Shown here piece by piece: positions 36,484-50,234 of a DNA stretch of 64,000 bases. Within the stretch, counting starts at the first letter, position 1; each line of letters starts with the position of its first letter. Origin of the DNA: Acanthornis magna. Its lineage: Eukaryota > Chordata > Aves > Passeriformes > Acanthizidae. The position numbers were made by a program, and so were the translations under genes. Below the pieces are notes generated by a model, which did not search any database, was not told where the DNA came from, and saw only the letters and a list, made by a program, of their open reading frames with translations. The stretch covers positions 13,710,001 to 13,774,000 of the forward strand of contig JAWUZG010000056.1 of NCBI GenBank assembly GCA_036785705.1, given 5' to 3'.

Positions 36484-39400
36484 TCCTCTGGGATTGAGGT
36501 CACAGGACCATCTCAGACTCAGCTCCTTCTTGCAAGGAATTCGTGTATGGGAGCCACATGTCCCATGGCAAGCACATATTGGGTGAACTAAGATCAAACT
36601 GCTGTCACTTTTTGGCTTACAAACAATCCAGAACTTGCTGACACTGAAAAAAAAGGAACAGGCTGAAAGCACAAGGAAGAAAAGGGGATTATCATGATCT
36701 GTGGATGCTTCTCCTTGGAATGCACAAACAGTACAGAGGAAAACACCTCACAGCTCAAGGGGCTTTCTGACACTGCTCTGAGTGGTGTTCCACTGTAACC
36801 CTGAGTCTGTAGCTGCTCTACCCTGGGCAGATGGGGTTTGGCTTCAAAGAGCTCTTTCATTTCTCTTTTCCTCTCATCTCTGCTCATTCACCCCTCATAT
36901 TCCTGGTTTATTCCTCTTCCGCTGCCCCATCCCTTCGTGGCACATCTGAGCTGTGGGCAGACCTCGCAGGGAGATGAGACGCAGGGATGGTTTCACTTCT
37001 TGGTGTCCTTTAAGTCACCTCCATCCTCTGTGGGGTGCCACTGTGGGACAAACCCCACGGGACTGGCCATGGGGGCTCTGTGTGTTTTGGGGTGGCAAAT
37101 CCCTGGCTGTGGGGTACAGAACAGGCAGTGGCTGCATTTCCTCCCAAGATCTCAGGGCTGCACTTTAAAATATTCACATTAAAAAAAGAAGTGTGTTTTC
37201 TCATCTTATTTCTCAAAACATTTCTCATCTGACAGCATTTTATGAGCTGATTGTCTTGAGTGTTTTGAGCTCCTGGGCACTGATTACTCACTGGTTGCAG
37301 TTTGCTTCAAAGTTTCTTAATGGAGACAGAAAACCTTTTATCTGAAGAGACCTGAAAAGTGCTTTGCAAATAGCAATTAACCTTCATGCCATTCCAGTCG
37401 CTTGTCAGCTGTTAACCTTGTAAGCTCTCTTCCTGACTACTTTGCTCGTGTGCCTTTGGTGCCTGAACCTTGATTTAACACAGGAGATGTTACCATGGTG
37501 TTTGTTAAAATCTTTGCTCGACCCAAGGAGAAACTGGACGTTTGGAGGTCATTTTGGTTTATAATATAAAGGGGAAAAGGAAAGTTTTGTGGACCCCAGG
37601 TGGATGCTGAGTGGAGAAGAGAAAGAATGCCAACATTTGGCTTGGTTTTTTGTTTTTTTTTTCCTAGCCCCTCCTTCTCCTTCCAAATTGTTCTGTCAGT
37701 AAGAGTTTCAATATATTAAGGGTTTTTTAGACTTTGCTGTGCAGAGTTGTGATTGATTGCTGCAGTTGAGGCTTGCAAATCTCTCAGGATGATGCCCTGG
37801 CTCAAAACAGAGCATCTCTCTTGGCGAAATATTTTAACCTGATCAATAGCTGCTCCTTTTGTTTATAATTTAATTACACTGTGAGCAGTGGAAAGAGGCA
37901 GTTGAGAGTTGATCTGATATCTGCAGGTCTCTTCCTGCTCTGCCTTTGAGGAACGAGGTTAGACCTCAAGAATCATTTCATGTTTGCTTCCATCCTGTGT
38001 TCCACCAAAACAATCAGCTGCACCAGGATAAAATTGGGTTAATCTGTGGCCAACCAGTCTCCTAACATGCACATCTCCTTAAAATGCATTTATTGTCTGG
38101 AAGGACTGCAATAGCTCTCCTGCCTCAGTTTTATTGTCTCCTCCAACACTAAAATGCTGTGTGATGTTGAGCCATCACTGAGCTGCTCTGCACCTCAGCT
38201 TTTCAGTCCTAAAGGAGTGAAACAATATTAACCTGTTGTCCAGGGGTGATAGAAAGGTGAATTGCTATCTGCTCAGTATTTATAGATCCACAGGTGGAAA
38301 GTGCTTTTACCTGTCACAAGCTTAGGCACAGAATGGCCCAGTTTTTTAATCTCATTTAAACAGAAAAGTAGGTTGTTTTGGGATTTTTTTTTCCATAGTC
38401 CCCAGGCTGCAGGGAGATAGCCATTTATGCCATGCTAAAATAAATTAACTGGGTATTCAGGTTGGTGAGGGATATCCCTGACTCTGGGCCTCAAACATAT
38501 TTTTATTTTCCTCAGTACTCTAGAGATGTTTTCCTTCACTGAATTTTATACGAGAAATGGCAATGGTTTGGTTTCGGTAGTGGGTTCAGGAGAAAAAATA
38601 AAGTGGAAAGGTGATGCTTCTGAAATAAGCTTACTAGAAATCAGGGGAACTTGCACTGTTTAGTGCACCCCGATGTGGGCAATTTAATTATGGCTGAGTG
38701 GCAAAGGTGAGAAGAAAAGCTGGTGGTGTTACTGACACATTAAATAGCTGGGGATGGCAGTGGTGGAGAGTTCACAAAGGCCAGCCCTGCTCTAACAAGC
38801 TCCTGTTTCCCTCCAAATATTTAGATGCAAACGGTAACACTGATAGCTGTTTGTGCTCCATTCCTGTTGCTTATTATCCTACAGGTAAAATACACAAGGT
38901 CACTGGGCTGGGCCTTTTGCCAAGGAAGTATAATTGCAAAATCTTTATTAAAGACGAGGAAACACTGAGAGCAATGTGTCTCTAGGAATGGATTACATTT
39001 TCTTCTAATTATCCAGAAATATGAAAGCTGTGTGCAAGGGAATTACTGCAAGAATTAGCATGAGATTATGTATTCACCCATTTTAACGAGGACCAAATTT
39101 ACAAAGCGGCCGTGATCTGCTTATGGCTTGGTGCCACCAGGGACTGAGCTGCCTCACACTTGTTTGGGGGCTGGCTCTGCCAAGGTCTGCTTTAGCAGCT
39201 TGTCCTCTGTGCTGAGCTCAGCCTGAAAGGGTGAGCAGCATCTTCTGTCAGCGCTGTGAGCAGGGCTGTGCTTTCAGGACTTCAAATATTCGTACCCTGG
39301 TGGGACGAGCTCTTGCTGTTTTGAACCAGAGAGAGTCTTTGATGCTCACAAAATGTGTATTGTAAAGAAATTTATTTCTGTTCTGGTCTGTCGTGCCACT

Positions 39401-42059
39401 CAGCTGGTAAGAAATTGGGTGTCTGTCTTATATATGGGAAAACTGCAAGTGAGAAGGCTGAGATTGTTTCCATTTCAGATGTTTTTAAAGTGAACTATCT
39501 GATTTCAATCATTTTGCAAAACCCTACAAAATTTAACTTTCTACCTGTTTTCGAGGGGTGGCAATGAACTATTGCTCCAAGACTTTTTTTAACATCTATT
39601 TTTTTAGCATTATGTCCATGTTAATTTTTGGTATTTTCTTGTACACAAATAGTGCGGGAATTCAGGAGCAGACAACTTTACAGACATCACGTGGTACCAC
39701 TCTCACTCGCTAGCCTCTCATTAGTATTTATTTCTTGCTATAGGTGTAGATATGTTTTGATTTTGCCATTTTCGTAAGGACTTTGTGTCAGTAGGAAGCC
39801 AGAGGTTATGTTTTTCTCCCAGACTCACCGGAGTTTGTTCTCTCTTCATTGGGATGCTTGTCTCGGGACACAGCTGCAGTTATATGGAAAATAGTTCTCT
39901 CTGCACAGATATTAATGAATTAAATCTTGCATATGCAATAACAAATTTTAACTTCTAGACAGGGTATTTCATTCCCCAGGGTTTCATAACCCTGTAGCAC
40001 AGGTGCAAGTATTGGTTCATTTCTCAGGGAAATTTACTCACCTCAGGGAAACATTATGTGTTACCTGCTAAATCCATCTATCCAGTTTTTTATTCTGAGC
40101 TGACTCTGGGCTTTGCAAATGCACAAGCATTTCCTTCCCACGTAGCTTTACATTATCCATTGAAAATGAATTATGCCTTCAACCCTCTAATTCACTTACT
40201 CTATTTCCAAAGTTGCCTTATTGAATATTATGATCTTCTGTGCGCTCATGTTTTAATTTGCATTTGATTAAGCTCCCCAGACCTTGTAGACTGACCTTGA
40301 TCATCCTTGGAAGCAGAAAAAAATTTGCAACCATGAAAGGACAGTGATACACAAACACATGCATATATGTGTATTTTTAAAAATCATTTGAAGAAGAAAA
40401 AGGTCTCCATGTTTTAATATAAACACACTTGTGTAGCATATTTTATAATGTGCTCCCTTTAGAGGTTGTGCTTCTGCCAGAATCTTTGCTTCTCTAACAT
40501 TAAATTGCAGAGGCTTGAATTCTTCAGCCCATCCCATCTCTGACTGTGCTGTGAGCACTTTGTCAGTTCTTCTCTGGGCTTCAGTACTTTTGTGTCTGTG
40601 GTTTAGAATTTCCCTCCAGTCCTAGCCCTAGTGAAGTCAAGCACAACTCTTCCCTTCCAAAAGGGAAAGCGTGGCCACAATTTTACTTGTGATGGCAAAA
40701 TAACACTGCTTCAGTGATTAACCAGTGATGTCAATATTCCCAGAGTCACAACAGATATGGGAAGAACTGGGCACTTTGTTTGGACTGCAATCAACCTTTC
40801 CCCCCCATTTTTCTAAATGGAAGTGCTCTGTCCATGGTATTGCAATGCTTGTGGCAAGTAAATGTAACTGTCCACAATCTGAAACAAATAAACAAATTTA
40901 TTCCTAGAGGGCTGTAGGATTGCCAACTAAGATTTTCCTGAGCACTTTATAGACCAAATAACATCACCTGCTCGTGAAGTAAGTACACCTGTGTGGCATT
41001 CATCCAGGGATTTCTCACTCCATGGGCTGCCTGTGATCAGATGGTGATTTAAGAACCCATGTTTTTTATGGATTGCTGCCTGCCCAAAATTGCCAGGCAA
41101 GTGTGTTTGAATGAATTTCAAAGCCTGTTCTGCTTGTGAAAGAATTCTGGAATTTCTTATTCACATCGCTGGTCTGAATTCCCTTCAACAGGAGTTCAGT
41201 CAACCATTGCTTATGCCTTATTTCTTTATTCTTCCTGCATAGCTTTTCTGAACTGTGGGTGAGCTTTCTTCTCTTGATAAAATAATTTCAGTTTTAAAAT
41301 GGAGCCCAGCTAGACCATGAATCTTGTTGTCTGCTGTTTGTTTAAATACAGCCTGGCTTGTGAAAACTCTTGCAGAACACACACGGTTACAAACGCTGGA
41401 TCAAAACGTAGGTCAGAACATGTGCGAGCAATCCTGGATACCTTTCCTTCTGGATTCAAAGATCTGCAAAGCCTGTGGTGGATTTGGGCCTGCCAAGGCA
41501 CAAAAAGAAAAAAAAAGTATCAACAAAATTTGTTCCACACCCCCCCAAGAGATTGGTATCTGTGTATATAATTCTTGGAGAAAACCCAGCTTCGTACAAA
41601 AGACCAAGCGATTTCTTTCTTTCATGTTCTTTTTCTAACAACTAAAAAATATCTGAATTGTGCCATCCATCCCAGAGGATGGATAAACCACAGCTTTCCC
41701 TGAGATGAACCTCTTTGACTTGATGACTGAACACAGATTTTGTGATACTGGAATGGCAGGAAGACATCAATTCTTTGCTTGCTCTTGGTCAGTCATTTAG
41801 GCCTTATCAGAAATTTATTTCAGCAGAATGGAAGATTTGCTATTTTTTTCCGTCTCTTGCAGACACGTGACTGAGACAGGTTATAGATGGATTATGGAAG
41901 GATTATGGAAAAGATGAGTTGTTTGGCTCCGTTTCGACACCTCGCTGTTCTTTTTGTTAACACATAATTCTAATAAAATGCAAAGAGGCATTTACATCAG
42001 CTGGGAGTTTGACCCAGGGACCTTGTAGCTTTTTGTGGAGACACTGCCCTCATATAAAT

Positions 42060-42460
42060 AGCTGTTTGTTCGTGCTCTTGCTCCTATTCATTATGGTCAA
42101 AGTCTGAGCTCATGTCTGTTTCTTAACACACAAAAAGTCTATAAATTCAGCGATGCTTGAGTCATTCTTCAGTTTCATTAAGTCAGATGTTACATTATGA
42201 TAAGCCCAGACAATATGAATGTTAGCTTTTTAAGATCCTATCTCAGAAACAAAAAAGAGAAAATTCTTGAGCTATTTTGAGCTTTGCAATTAACCGCAAA
42301 TATAAATCCTCACCGTTAAAGAAACACAATATATCCCATTACCAAAAAGCAGCAAATGGGATTTAGCTTGTGTTAGAGAAGACATGCTGTCGTTTTTGTT
42401 TTTCATTACCAGAATAATTGTAGCAGATTTATTTAACCAATCATTCATCAGCTAGTTTAC
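42060..42460. promoter_or_regulatory. Candidate conserved non-coding element
   Basis: AT-rich, repeat-free sequence with many TAAT/ATTA cores and retained CpGs (near 42295 and 42315). A RUNX-like AACCGCAAA occurs near 42292. No function is proved by the sequence. Confidence 0.25.
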
Positions 42461-42689
42461 AAAAGCTCCTGGGGCTGCTGCAGTTGTTGGACAGTTGACA
42501 GAATTATTTAGCTGATAAATACAAAAGATAATTTGATTCAAGTATGATTTCTGTGGGACTGAGGAAAACACAGCGGTTGTTTTGTCTCTCTTTGGATTCA
42601 AAGAGGATGCAGAATTAGATCTTGGAATATGAGTAGGTTTCACAGTTGGCCTCTGGAAATATCCTGCTCTTTTAAAAATAATTTCAGTC

Positions 42690-43120
42690 ATTAGTCCTGT
42701 TTGTAATTAAATAAATATAGCTACATTTTGCACTAATTATGCCCTCAGTCCAATAAAGCACTTAACAGGTGTATGACTTTAGAACGTGAATAATCCTGCT
42801 GGCTCATGTGCTTATGGCTCGATCTGTGCATAACAGCTTGGTTCATCAAAACACAATAAATGCTTTAGTCTCACTAGAAGCAGTAAGTTTTAGGTGTGTG
42901 CCTGAAATTGAGCATGTGTTCAATTGCTTTGCCTGGCTGGCGATGAAAAATAGCCTGTTAAATTAGCTGCATATTGGAAAGCTTTACTGGACCCAGGGCC
43001 CTTGGAGTAAGGCTTGGAGAGACACTTATTTATAATTCACTCTGGGGTACAAATGACCTGATATAAATGCTGCAATTTATTATTGGGGCTAACTGTTGTG
43101 GCGCTTAGGATGCTCAGTGA
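42690..43120. promoter_or_regulatory. Candidate conserved non-coding element
   Basis: Repeat-free sequence with CACTAATTATG near 42732 (homeodomain core), CACTTAACAGG-type and E-box-like cores, and a TTAGCTGCATAT patch near 42963. Proximity to the preceding candidate suggests a small cluster. Inference only. Confidence 0.25.
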
Positions 43121-45629
43121 GATTTTTGCTCGTGGATCAGGTGACTTAGAAAAAGGCAGGAAGATTGCTCAGAAATCTGGAAAATGCGAGAAATGATAAG
43201 CTGAGATTGTTGGAGCCCTTGCCATTGGAGGTGTCCAAGAGCAGGACAGTGTCCTCATGGACGACGACTAAAATCAGCCTTGCTCTGGGGAGACCTAAGA
43301 CTTTGGCTTTTGATTCCTGAACCTGGAAAAAGGTTTTACTGATAAATATCTGAACAGTTCCCATGCCAGTGGTTTTATTATTAAACAAAGAGCACAAATA
43401 TTTTCTGATCTATTTTCACCCTTTTTTACAAAGGAAATCTTACTGGAAATAAATGAAATGTGACACGAGCAGTGTGTAGACTGATTTTCTTAGCCAAGCA
43501 AATGTTTAATATTTATTTTATTTGTCTTTTTGGAATCTTACCTCCCAATTGCAGAGGTAATCTGTTTTACACAGATTAAAATGAAAATTTATACTGACAT
43601 GATTTCCTGACGAGTCAAACAACGCAAGGGCCGCAATAATGCTGCCAAGTACTACTATTTTATTTTTTTTTCTCAAAAAGCCACACTTCTCAAATGGGTT
43701 GGAATGTGCTGAATAGAAGAAAACGGTGCAAAATAATTTAATTTTCCAAAGATGCTCTTGTGTAAGTTGCTGTGAAGAGGATGTGACAGACATAATCTAC
43801 TCTAGCTAAGTGTGTAATAAAAAAGTCCTTCACTTAAAAATCTCAAACTCTTCCCTGGACTTCAAATTCTCATGTCTCTGTGTTTTGCAAGCTAACTGTC
43901 TTTATTTAGCAAGGAGAGAACAAGTGTCACTTTTGCACGTAGAAATCAGCCATGGAAATCTACCAAGACTATGGTAGAGGTGGAGCCAGAAGATCTGTTG
44001 TCATTCACCCTATGAATCTTTTTCCTACTGCTGCATAAAAAAAAAACACCTAAGAAAACCATTCCAGATTTTCCATGCCTCCTTCCCCGCTCAGAGCAGA
44101 GATTTAATTAGCTATAATATCTTCCTTTGTCCTCTGCATGTTTTCCTGTGCAAGATCTGCTGTTTGTCCAACTCCAACCCAAATTTATATTCCAGCGTTT
44201 CACCATTTGGGAGCAAGAAGTATTATTTTTTTTTCTTTGTTTTGTTTAATTTTTTTTTCCTTCTCTCTTCTCCACTCCTTCCTGATGAGAAGGAAGAGCC
44301 CGTGATCTGCAATCTAAGACACCAATATTTTCCAGGCTGGCTTACATCAGTACATCATTATTATTATCATTATTATGCTCCCCTTCTCCCCCTCCCCCTT
44401 ATTAATTTATTTATTTTATTGCTGGTGTTAAATGGTTTTGTCAAAAGCAACTCTTTACAGACCATTAATGCCAGAGCAGATGATTGTTTTCCACCAGCCC
44501 TCATGAATAATTCAGGCTGCCAGCTCACAGCCTCATCCTCAGCACTGAGGGCTCTTCTGAGGAATCAGGGTTATTAAAGGTAACAATCGTGATCAGTCTC
44601 ATCTTTGAGCAGGATGTACTCATTATTCCTCAGGAACAACCCTGTCTTGGAGCAAATCAGACAGTGCTGAGGCTTCTTCCACCTACTGCTTTTCTCTCCC
44701 GCTTCTGCTACTTTTGATGATGCCACAGCTTTTGAGTTTCTCTCAGAAAGTTGAGGAATGTGACACTTTGGGACAAGTGGAAGGAAAATGGTGAGAGGAG
44801 TGCTCAGCAAGCAAGCTGGTTTGCTTTTCCCCCTGTTCCTCTTTCTAAACTCATTTATTTCACCAGTTCTCATGCCCCTGGCATGCTGGCTCTCTGCAAG
44901 CACTTGAACGAACATGTTTACTGGCAGAAATATTCTGGGATTCGGGGAATGATAAGACTAGAATATTAAAGCATGAAAAACTGTATACATATTCATATAC
45001 CCGGAACTTGATTATTAATTCTGATAATCTGTTCTCAGCTGTGTTTACAATGGTGGTGAAATCTTATAAGTAAATTGTGAGGTTAGTTCTGAAGCTGGCA
45101 ATTGGTCTTACTCATGCCAATCATAAAAGGGAACTGGGAAAATACTTGGAAACCAGCCTATTCTCTTGGATTCACCAGTATTCAAAACAACCATGAAACA
45201 TCTAGGCTCTCCAAAATGATATTAATATTGTAGTATGGTAATATCATAGCTTTTTGTTTTCTTAACCTTGAAAGGTGATTTCTTATTAGATATTCTGAGG
45301 TTTTGTGAATATATTTGTATAAAAATACAGTAACAGCCCCTAGACTCATGCACAGCTGAGCTGCAGGTGGCTTATAGTCCAGCCAACTGTTTGCAATTTT
45401 AGCGAGTGAGTGGAGTTTAGTTCCCTTCAAGTCTGAGAGAAGCTGTTGCTCTGGGCTCTTTGGATAATAAACAGTGCATTTCTATTATAATGTGCATGGC
45501 ATAATTACCAGTTGCTTGGTATGGTTCTATAGGTTCCTGGAATGGACTGAAAAGATGGAAATTTTTTTTTGTATACTTTTGTGATGCTTGTGCATTATGT
45601 TTGATTTTTTTTTAAATGAATGTGGATTT

Positions 45630-45656
45630 AAAAAAAAAAAAAGCAAAAAAAAAAAA
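45630..45656 (+). repeat. A-rich run
   Basis: Two A runs of about 12-13 separated by GC. Confidence 0.93.
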
Positions 45657-46227
45657 TCCCCATTGTTCCTGCATTTGCTGGAAAATCCTTCCAAACACTG
45701 GGAGATATCAAAGGCAGCATTATACCAGGAGCCAACTAAAGGAAGGAATCTTCAATAGCTGACCATAAATTTTCCAGTTAAATCCATATTTTTCTCAACT
45801 TCCCAATCTATGTAGAATGAATACATTGCCCCTGGGGACTGGTACAATGTCTGCCACTGATCACATCTCCTTCATCAGGGGATGAGGAAGGACTGGTGTT
45901 CTTTCACACCCTTTTGAGAAAGCTCAGTGCCTCCTTTCCTTCAATCTATTCAGTTTATTGAAGAGGAGGTGAAGAGGTGATTTGATCCACTAATAGACAG
46001 TAGACAGCTCCATTAATCTAGAGGTGGTGAGTAAAGCCAGTAAGGAGATCCAGTGGTAGGAAGGTAAAGCTGCCTGAAGTCGAGCTCTGCTGTTTTTAGC
46101 ATTGAAGGTAACTAACAACTCACCCAGGACTGCTGTGGGTTTTTTTCTCCATGTAAAACACAGTGCCTTGAACAGTGACTTTGATAGGGAATGACTGGTG
46201 GAGTTTGCTGACAAGAACTACGAGAGA

Positions 46228-46542
46228 GCAGGGGCTGGAGAGGGACTTTTCACAAGGGCATGTGGAGGTAGGACAAGGAGGAGTGGCCTTAAGATGAAGC
46301 AGGGTAAGTTAGAACAAAAATTAGGAAGAAATTCTTTACTGTGAGGGTGGTGAGGGACTGAAACAGGTTGTCCAGAGAGATTGTGGACTCGTTATCCATG
46401 GAGGTGTTCAAGGCTGGGTTGGATGGGGCTCTCGACCCAGCCTGGTCTAGTGGAATGTTCCCTGCCCATGGCAAGGGTTGAAATGAGATAATCTTTAAGG
46501 TCCCTTCCAACCCAAACCATTCTGTGACTGTGATTCTATGAA
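46228..46542 (+). mobile_element. CR1 LINE 3' fragment, longest plus-strand copy
   Basis: Starts in ORF2 coding sequence (GGGCATGTGGAGGTAGGACA block) and runs through the ORF2 C-terminus and 3' UTR to the terminal octamers (ATTCTGTG, then GATTCTATGA). From 46323 the frame reads RKKFFTVRVVRD, then hits TGA at 46359-46361 where related copies have Trp (TGG), and continues NRLSREIVD and EVFKAGLDGAL to the expected TAG of CCTGGTCTAG near 46450. The premature stop and 5' truncation mark it as inactive. The complete 3' end with octamer repeats is typical of CR1, which lacks a poly(A) tail. Confidence 0.95.
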
Positions 46543-49500
46543 CGTGCTTCCTTCTGGCCTCAGAGCCTATGGAGGATGAGAGAAACCCCCACAGCCACCC
46601 ATCTCCCAAGTTTTCAGTACTTAAACGTGAGGGAAAAGACATGGTATTATGATATTCTGTGTCCGAAGAACAACAAACAGAATATACCACTATAACTTAA
46701 AACTAGCTCAAAAGATAAGCATGGCCCTAAAATGGCTGTTTGTTTGTCCTAATGATTCAGACCTCTGTAAGAAAGAAGAGACCATTTTTGTTATGGTCTT
46801 GCTCTGTAATTTTCAGGCTGTGCTGTTTTTCATTTGTCTTAGGAGGGGGCATTGGGGAACCACGTTAAGGAGAGCAGAACTCCTTGCATAGAATGCAATA
46901 GTGAATATTTTTTTCCTTGTCACCAGGACCAACACTGCCTGTGGTTTATTTTCCTGGTGGTTCTGCTGCGGTGGAAAGTGTGGGCTGATAACTGCTGATA
47001 TAAAGAACTTCTTTAATTATTTTTCCTCCTTCCAAGATAAACTGAAGCCTAAGCGGGAGGAGGCCACAGAAACAACAATTCTATCACTGTTTCAAAATGG
47101 TTCAACTCTTTCTTCTTTTGCTAAGCATATCAATGAGTAGATGCCAATCAAGCCTGTATTCCTAATTACTGGGGCTTATAGAACTAATTTTAAGTAGCCA
47201 GAACTTGGAAAACAGGTTTTATTGATATGGATCTGCTCACCAAGCAGGTTGGGAACACATATGGGAAATACTTCATTTCTCTTTCTAATCCCCCGAGGCT
47301 CCTGTTTCCTGAATAAAACACCTTCAGATTCTTTGTTTGATACATGTGACACAGCTGACGGCTCTTTCCCCTTCAAAGCATGTAGGACAGGGCACTTCTT
47401 TCAGTGGTGTTATTCTGCACTGTGTCATGTTTTTAATGAAATTGGTTAGTAGGAGGTGACTGAGGAATCACCCTCCCCAGGCAGCCCCAGATAATCCTCT
47501 TTGGTTTTGATGTCTGTTTTCCTTGAGTACGAAACAAGTTGTTGTGCTCCTCAAAATGGATTCTCTGCATATTCTGATTAATTTCAAGGTCAGCTGGAGG
47601 ACATTTTCAGCAGCATTTGATGGAGATTATGCTCCTAAGGCAGGGACTGAGGAGCAGTTGATAAGGGTTTAAAAACATTAAATGTGTTCACTTGCTGAAA
47701 GCATAAAATCACAAGGTTAAACTTGATCGTGTTCTGTTAGCTTAGGACAATGCTTCTGCACAAATGTCAAGTGATGTGAATATTAATAGACCTTTACTTT
47801 AGGAGTATTTTTGTCCTCACAGTGCCTTTTTGTGATAACAAATGAAAGTATTCATAAACTCCAGGAGCTGGGAATGATGGGTAGATTATAAAGCAGTGGT
47901 TGTCTTGAGGAAAAAACCCAAGAAACTATAAAGTTTGGATTTTAGATTTTCAAGATTAAGTGTCTTAGAGGGCTTTCACGTCTCAGACTTTGGCCATCTA
48001 ACACAGTGAGAATCAATCCTTCTCGAAGACCTGTAACATCTCTAATTAGAACTTCAGGTGTGCAGGTACTAATGAACAATAAAATGGTACATGCAGGAAG
48101 GCCAGGACTTTAGGGTTTGGGCTTTCTGGTAAGAATTTTAACCTTTGAAATATTTAATATTCAAAAAATGAACTGTAATTCTTTAAAATTTTTTAGATGA
48201 TTTAATTCTTGCATTCCCACCGTGAGTTGCACAGAAGTTGGATTTGCCTCCTGAGATATGTTTTCATCCACACTTATGCCATGCTGTGCTGAACATCTTC
48301 TGATTCATCTTAGCCTCTTACAGCAAAAAAGATGACTAGAAACAGTTCAAATGTAGGCTGAAATTTAGACCGTAAGTGTCCTCAAAAGCTGGGATTTTCA
48401 GGTCTGTTTTCTCCTTCTGAAAAACCCATCAGTGCTGCTGATGAGGACCGTGTGAAGTTGGTGTGAAAAAATCTGTGAAAAGCCTCAGTTTGTCCCAAGG
48501 AAGTCCTGAACCTGGGGAGATTTATGGTTTCAAGATGAAATCAGGTAATGCTGAAATTCTCTTGGGGTTTCAATACCAGGTGAAATATGTTGTTTATTCT
48601 TAGGTTTTCCTTTGAACTTGGTGTTTGAACTCCTAAAAAGAGATTATTTTGGGGGGTGCAAATTACTGCCAGATGGCAAAGGATAAGTGTCTGACAACTC
48701 TTCTATCCTGTAAACATTTAGTCTAGGTGAGTTTCTGGAACTGGAGGGTGGAAAAGACTGCAGGGAGGGCTGGAACTTTGCAGCATTCCTGTCATTGTTT
48801 TTCGAGAGGGCTGAACTGGCTCAGGCTACCAAAGGGTTGATGAAAACTAAGGACGTTCAGAAAATAAATAGCGTTTGATTTATTTCTTAGCAAAGTGCCA
48901 AGAAGTGCAGCCCTCCCTGCTTTGCTCTGTAAAATGTTGTGTGGCAATGAGTTCCACACCAAAAATAAAGATTTGTGTAGAAATGTGCTCTTTTAAAATA
49001 TTTTAAATCTGTTCCTTGGTAAATTTAAGATTTTTTAGCGGTGTGTTTGGTTGGATTTTTTTAATAGGGAAAACCTGCTCTAGGTTTTCAATGGAATATC
49101 TTTCAGAGCTGCAGTTTTGCTTTTATGTACTTCTATAGCAGTCAGTAAAACTTGCTCAAGCACAATAGAGGCCCAGAAAGTCACAAAGAAGAGCAGAATA
49201 TACACATTTTCAGTGGCACCTCCTTGATTTTTCTGGCTTGGAGGCATTAGGTCCTGCTCACATTTTTTTCCTAGAAAACTTCATAATTAGTGAAAACTCA
49301 AGGACAGAAAGGACTCAAGATGTTCTCTCTCGAACATGGAACAGAATTTAATCCAGCTGCTTGAGTAGTGTGAGGATCGGGCTGTGCTTAATTTTGTTAG
49401 CATTGAACGTTTGTGAGTCTGCTGACTTTAAATGCTCACACTGGAACTGGCTTTATGGCACAGATTAGACCTTCAGGTTTTTGTTTCCTTCACAGTTATG

Positions 49501-50141
49501 AGGGACAACAACAAGGAAGAAAAGGAAAAAGGAGATTGGCCACGATCTTCCTCTCTGCAACTGTAAAGTAGTTTTCCAGCGAATTATTGGCTGCCTTTGT
49601 GCCTACACAATTACAGAAATCCTGTGAAGGTCCTAGGTGAAATTATTTGAGTGTAATCAATGTTAGGAACTTTATTGTGGAGTTCAGTCCCTTTTATGTC
49701 AAGCCAGACAGCACCTATGAAGCTCCAAAGCTCATTCCAGCTGGACTTCTTCACAAGGTTGTCTGACTTGCTGGAATGGAAGATGCTTTGCATAAGTGCT
49801 CCTGTCCAGAAGTAAAAATCATTGCAACATCCTTAAAAAAAAAGGAGAAAGAAGTTCCCAAACTTCATGGTTCTGACCTGACTGGGAAGGTATCTCATGG
49901 AAACCTGGACTGGGTTTTGGTTGGGCTCAGTTCAGCAGATGTGCACAGCTCTTCTTCACCTGCCATCTGAATTATTGTTTTCAAGGACTCTGATTAATCT
50001 CCCTTACTAGATTGCTGCCTGAAGGAAAAGTCTTGGATGAAAATCCCTAGAGTCTGAGCAGCAATGAAAAATACGTATCAGTCCAGATATTTCTTCCACA
50101 ATAAGTCTCTATTTTTTTTCTGTACATAAAGACAATTCTAA

Positions 50142-50162
50142 ACACACACACACACACACACA
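50142..50162 (+). repeat. (CA)n microsatellite
   Basis: Ten uninterrupted AC/CA units; likely polymorphic. Confidence 0.97.
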
Positions 50163-50218
50163 TATTAATTTTCCATTTACAATTTCAAAAATAACTCCAA
50201 CACCATGGGAATGTTATC

Positions 50219-50234
50219 TTTTTTTTTTTTTTTT
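50219..50234 (+). repeat. Poly(T) run of 16
   Basis: Plain homopolymer. Confidence 0.95.

Larger units (their letters stand above)
36484..46227. other. Non-coding DNA, no gene seen
   Basis: Mostly featureless unique-looking sequence. Two candidate regulatory stretches are listed at 42060-42460 and 42690-43120. Weaker ones at about 37790-37960 and 38980-39120 show TAAT cores but nothing distinctive. A TTA/ATC trinucleotide-like patch lies at about 44353-44378 and an A-rich run at 45630-45656. Confidence 0.55.
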
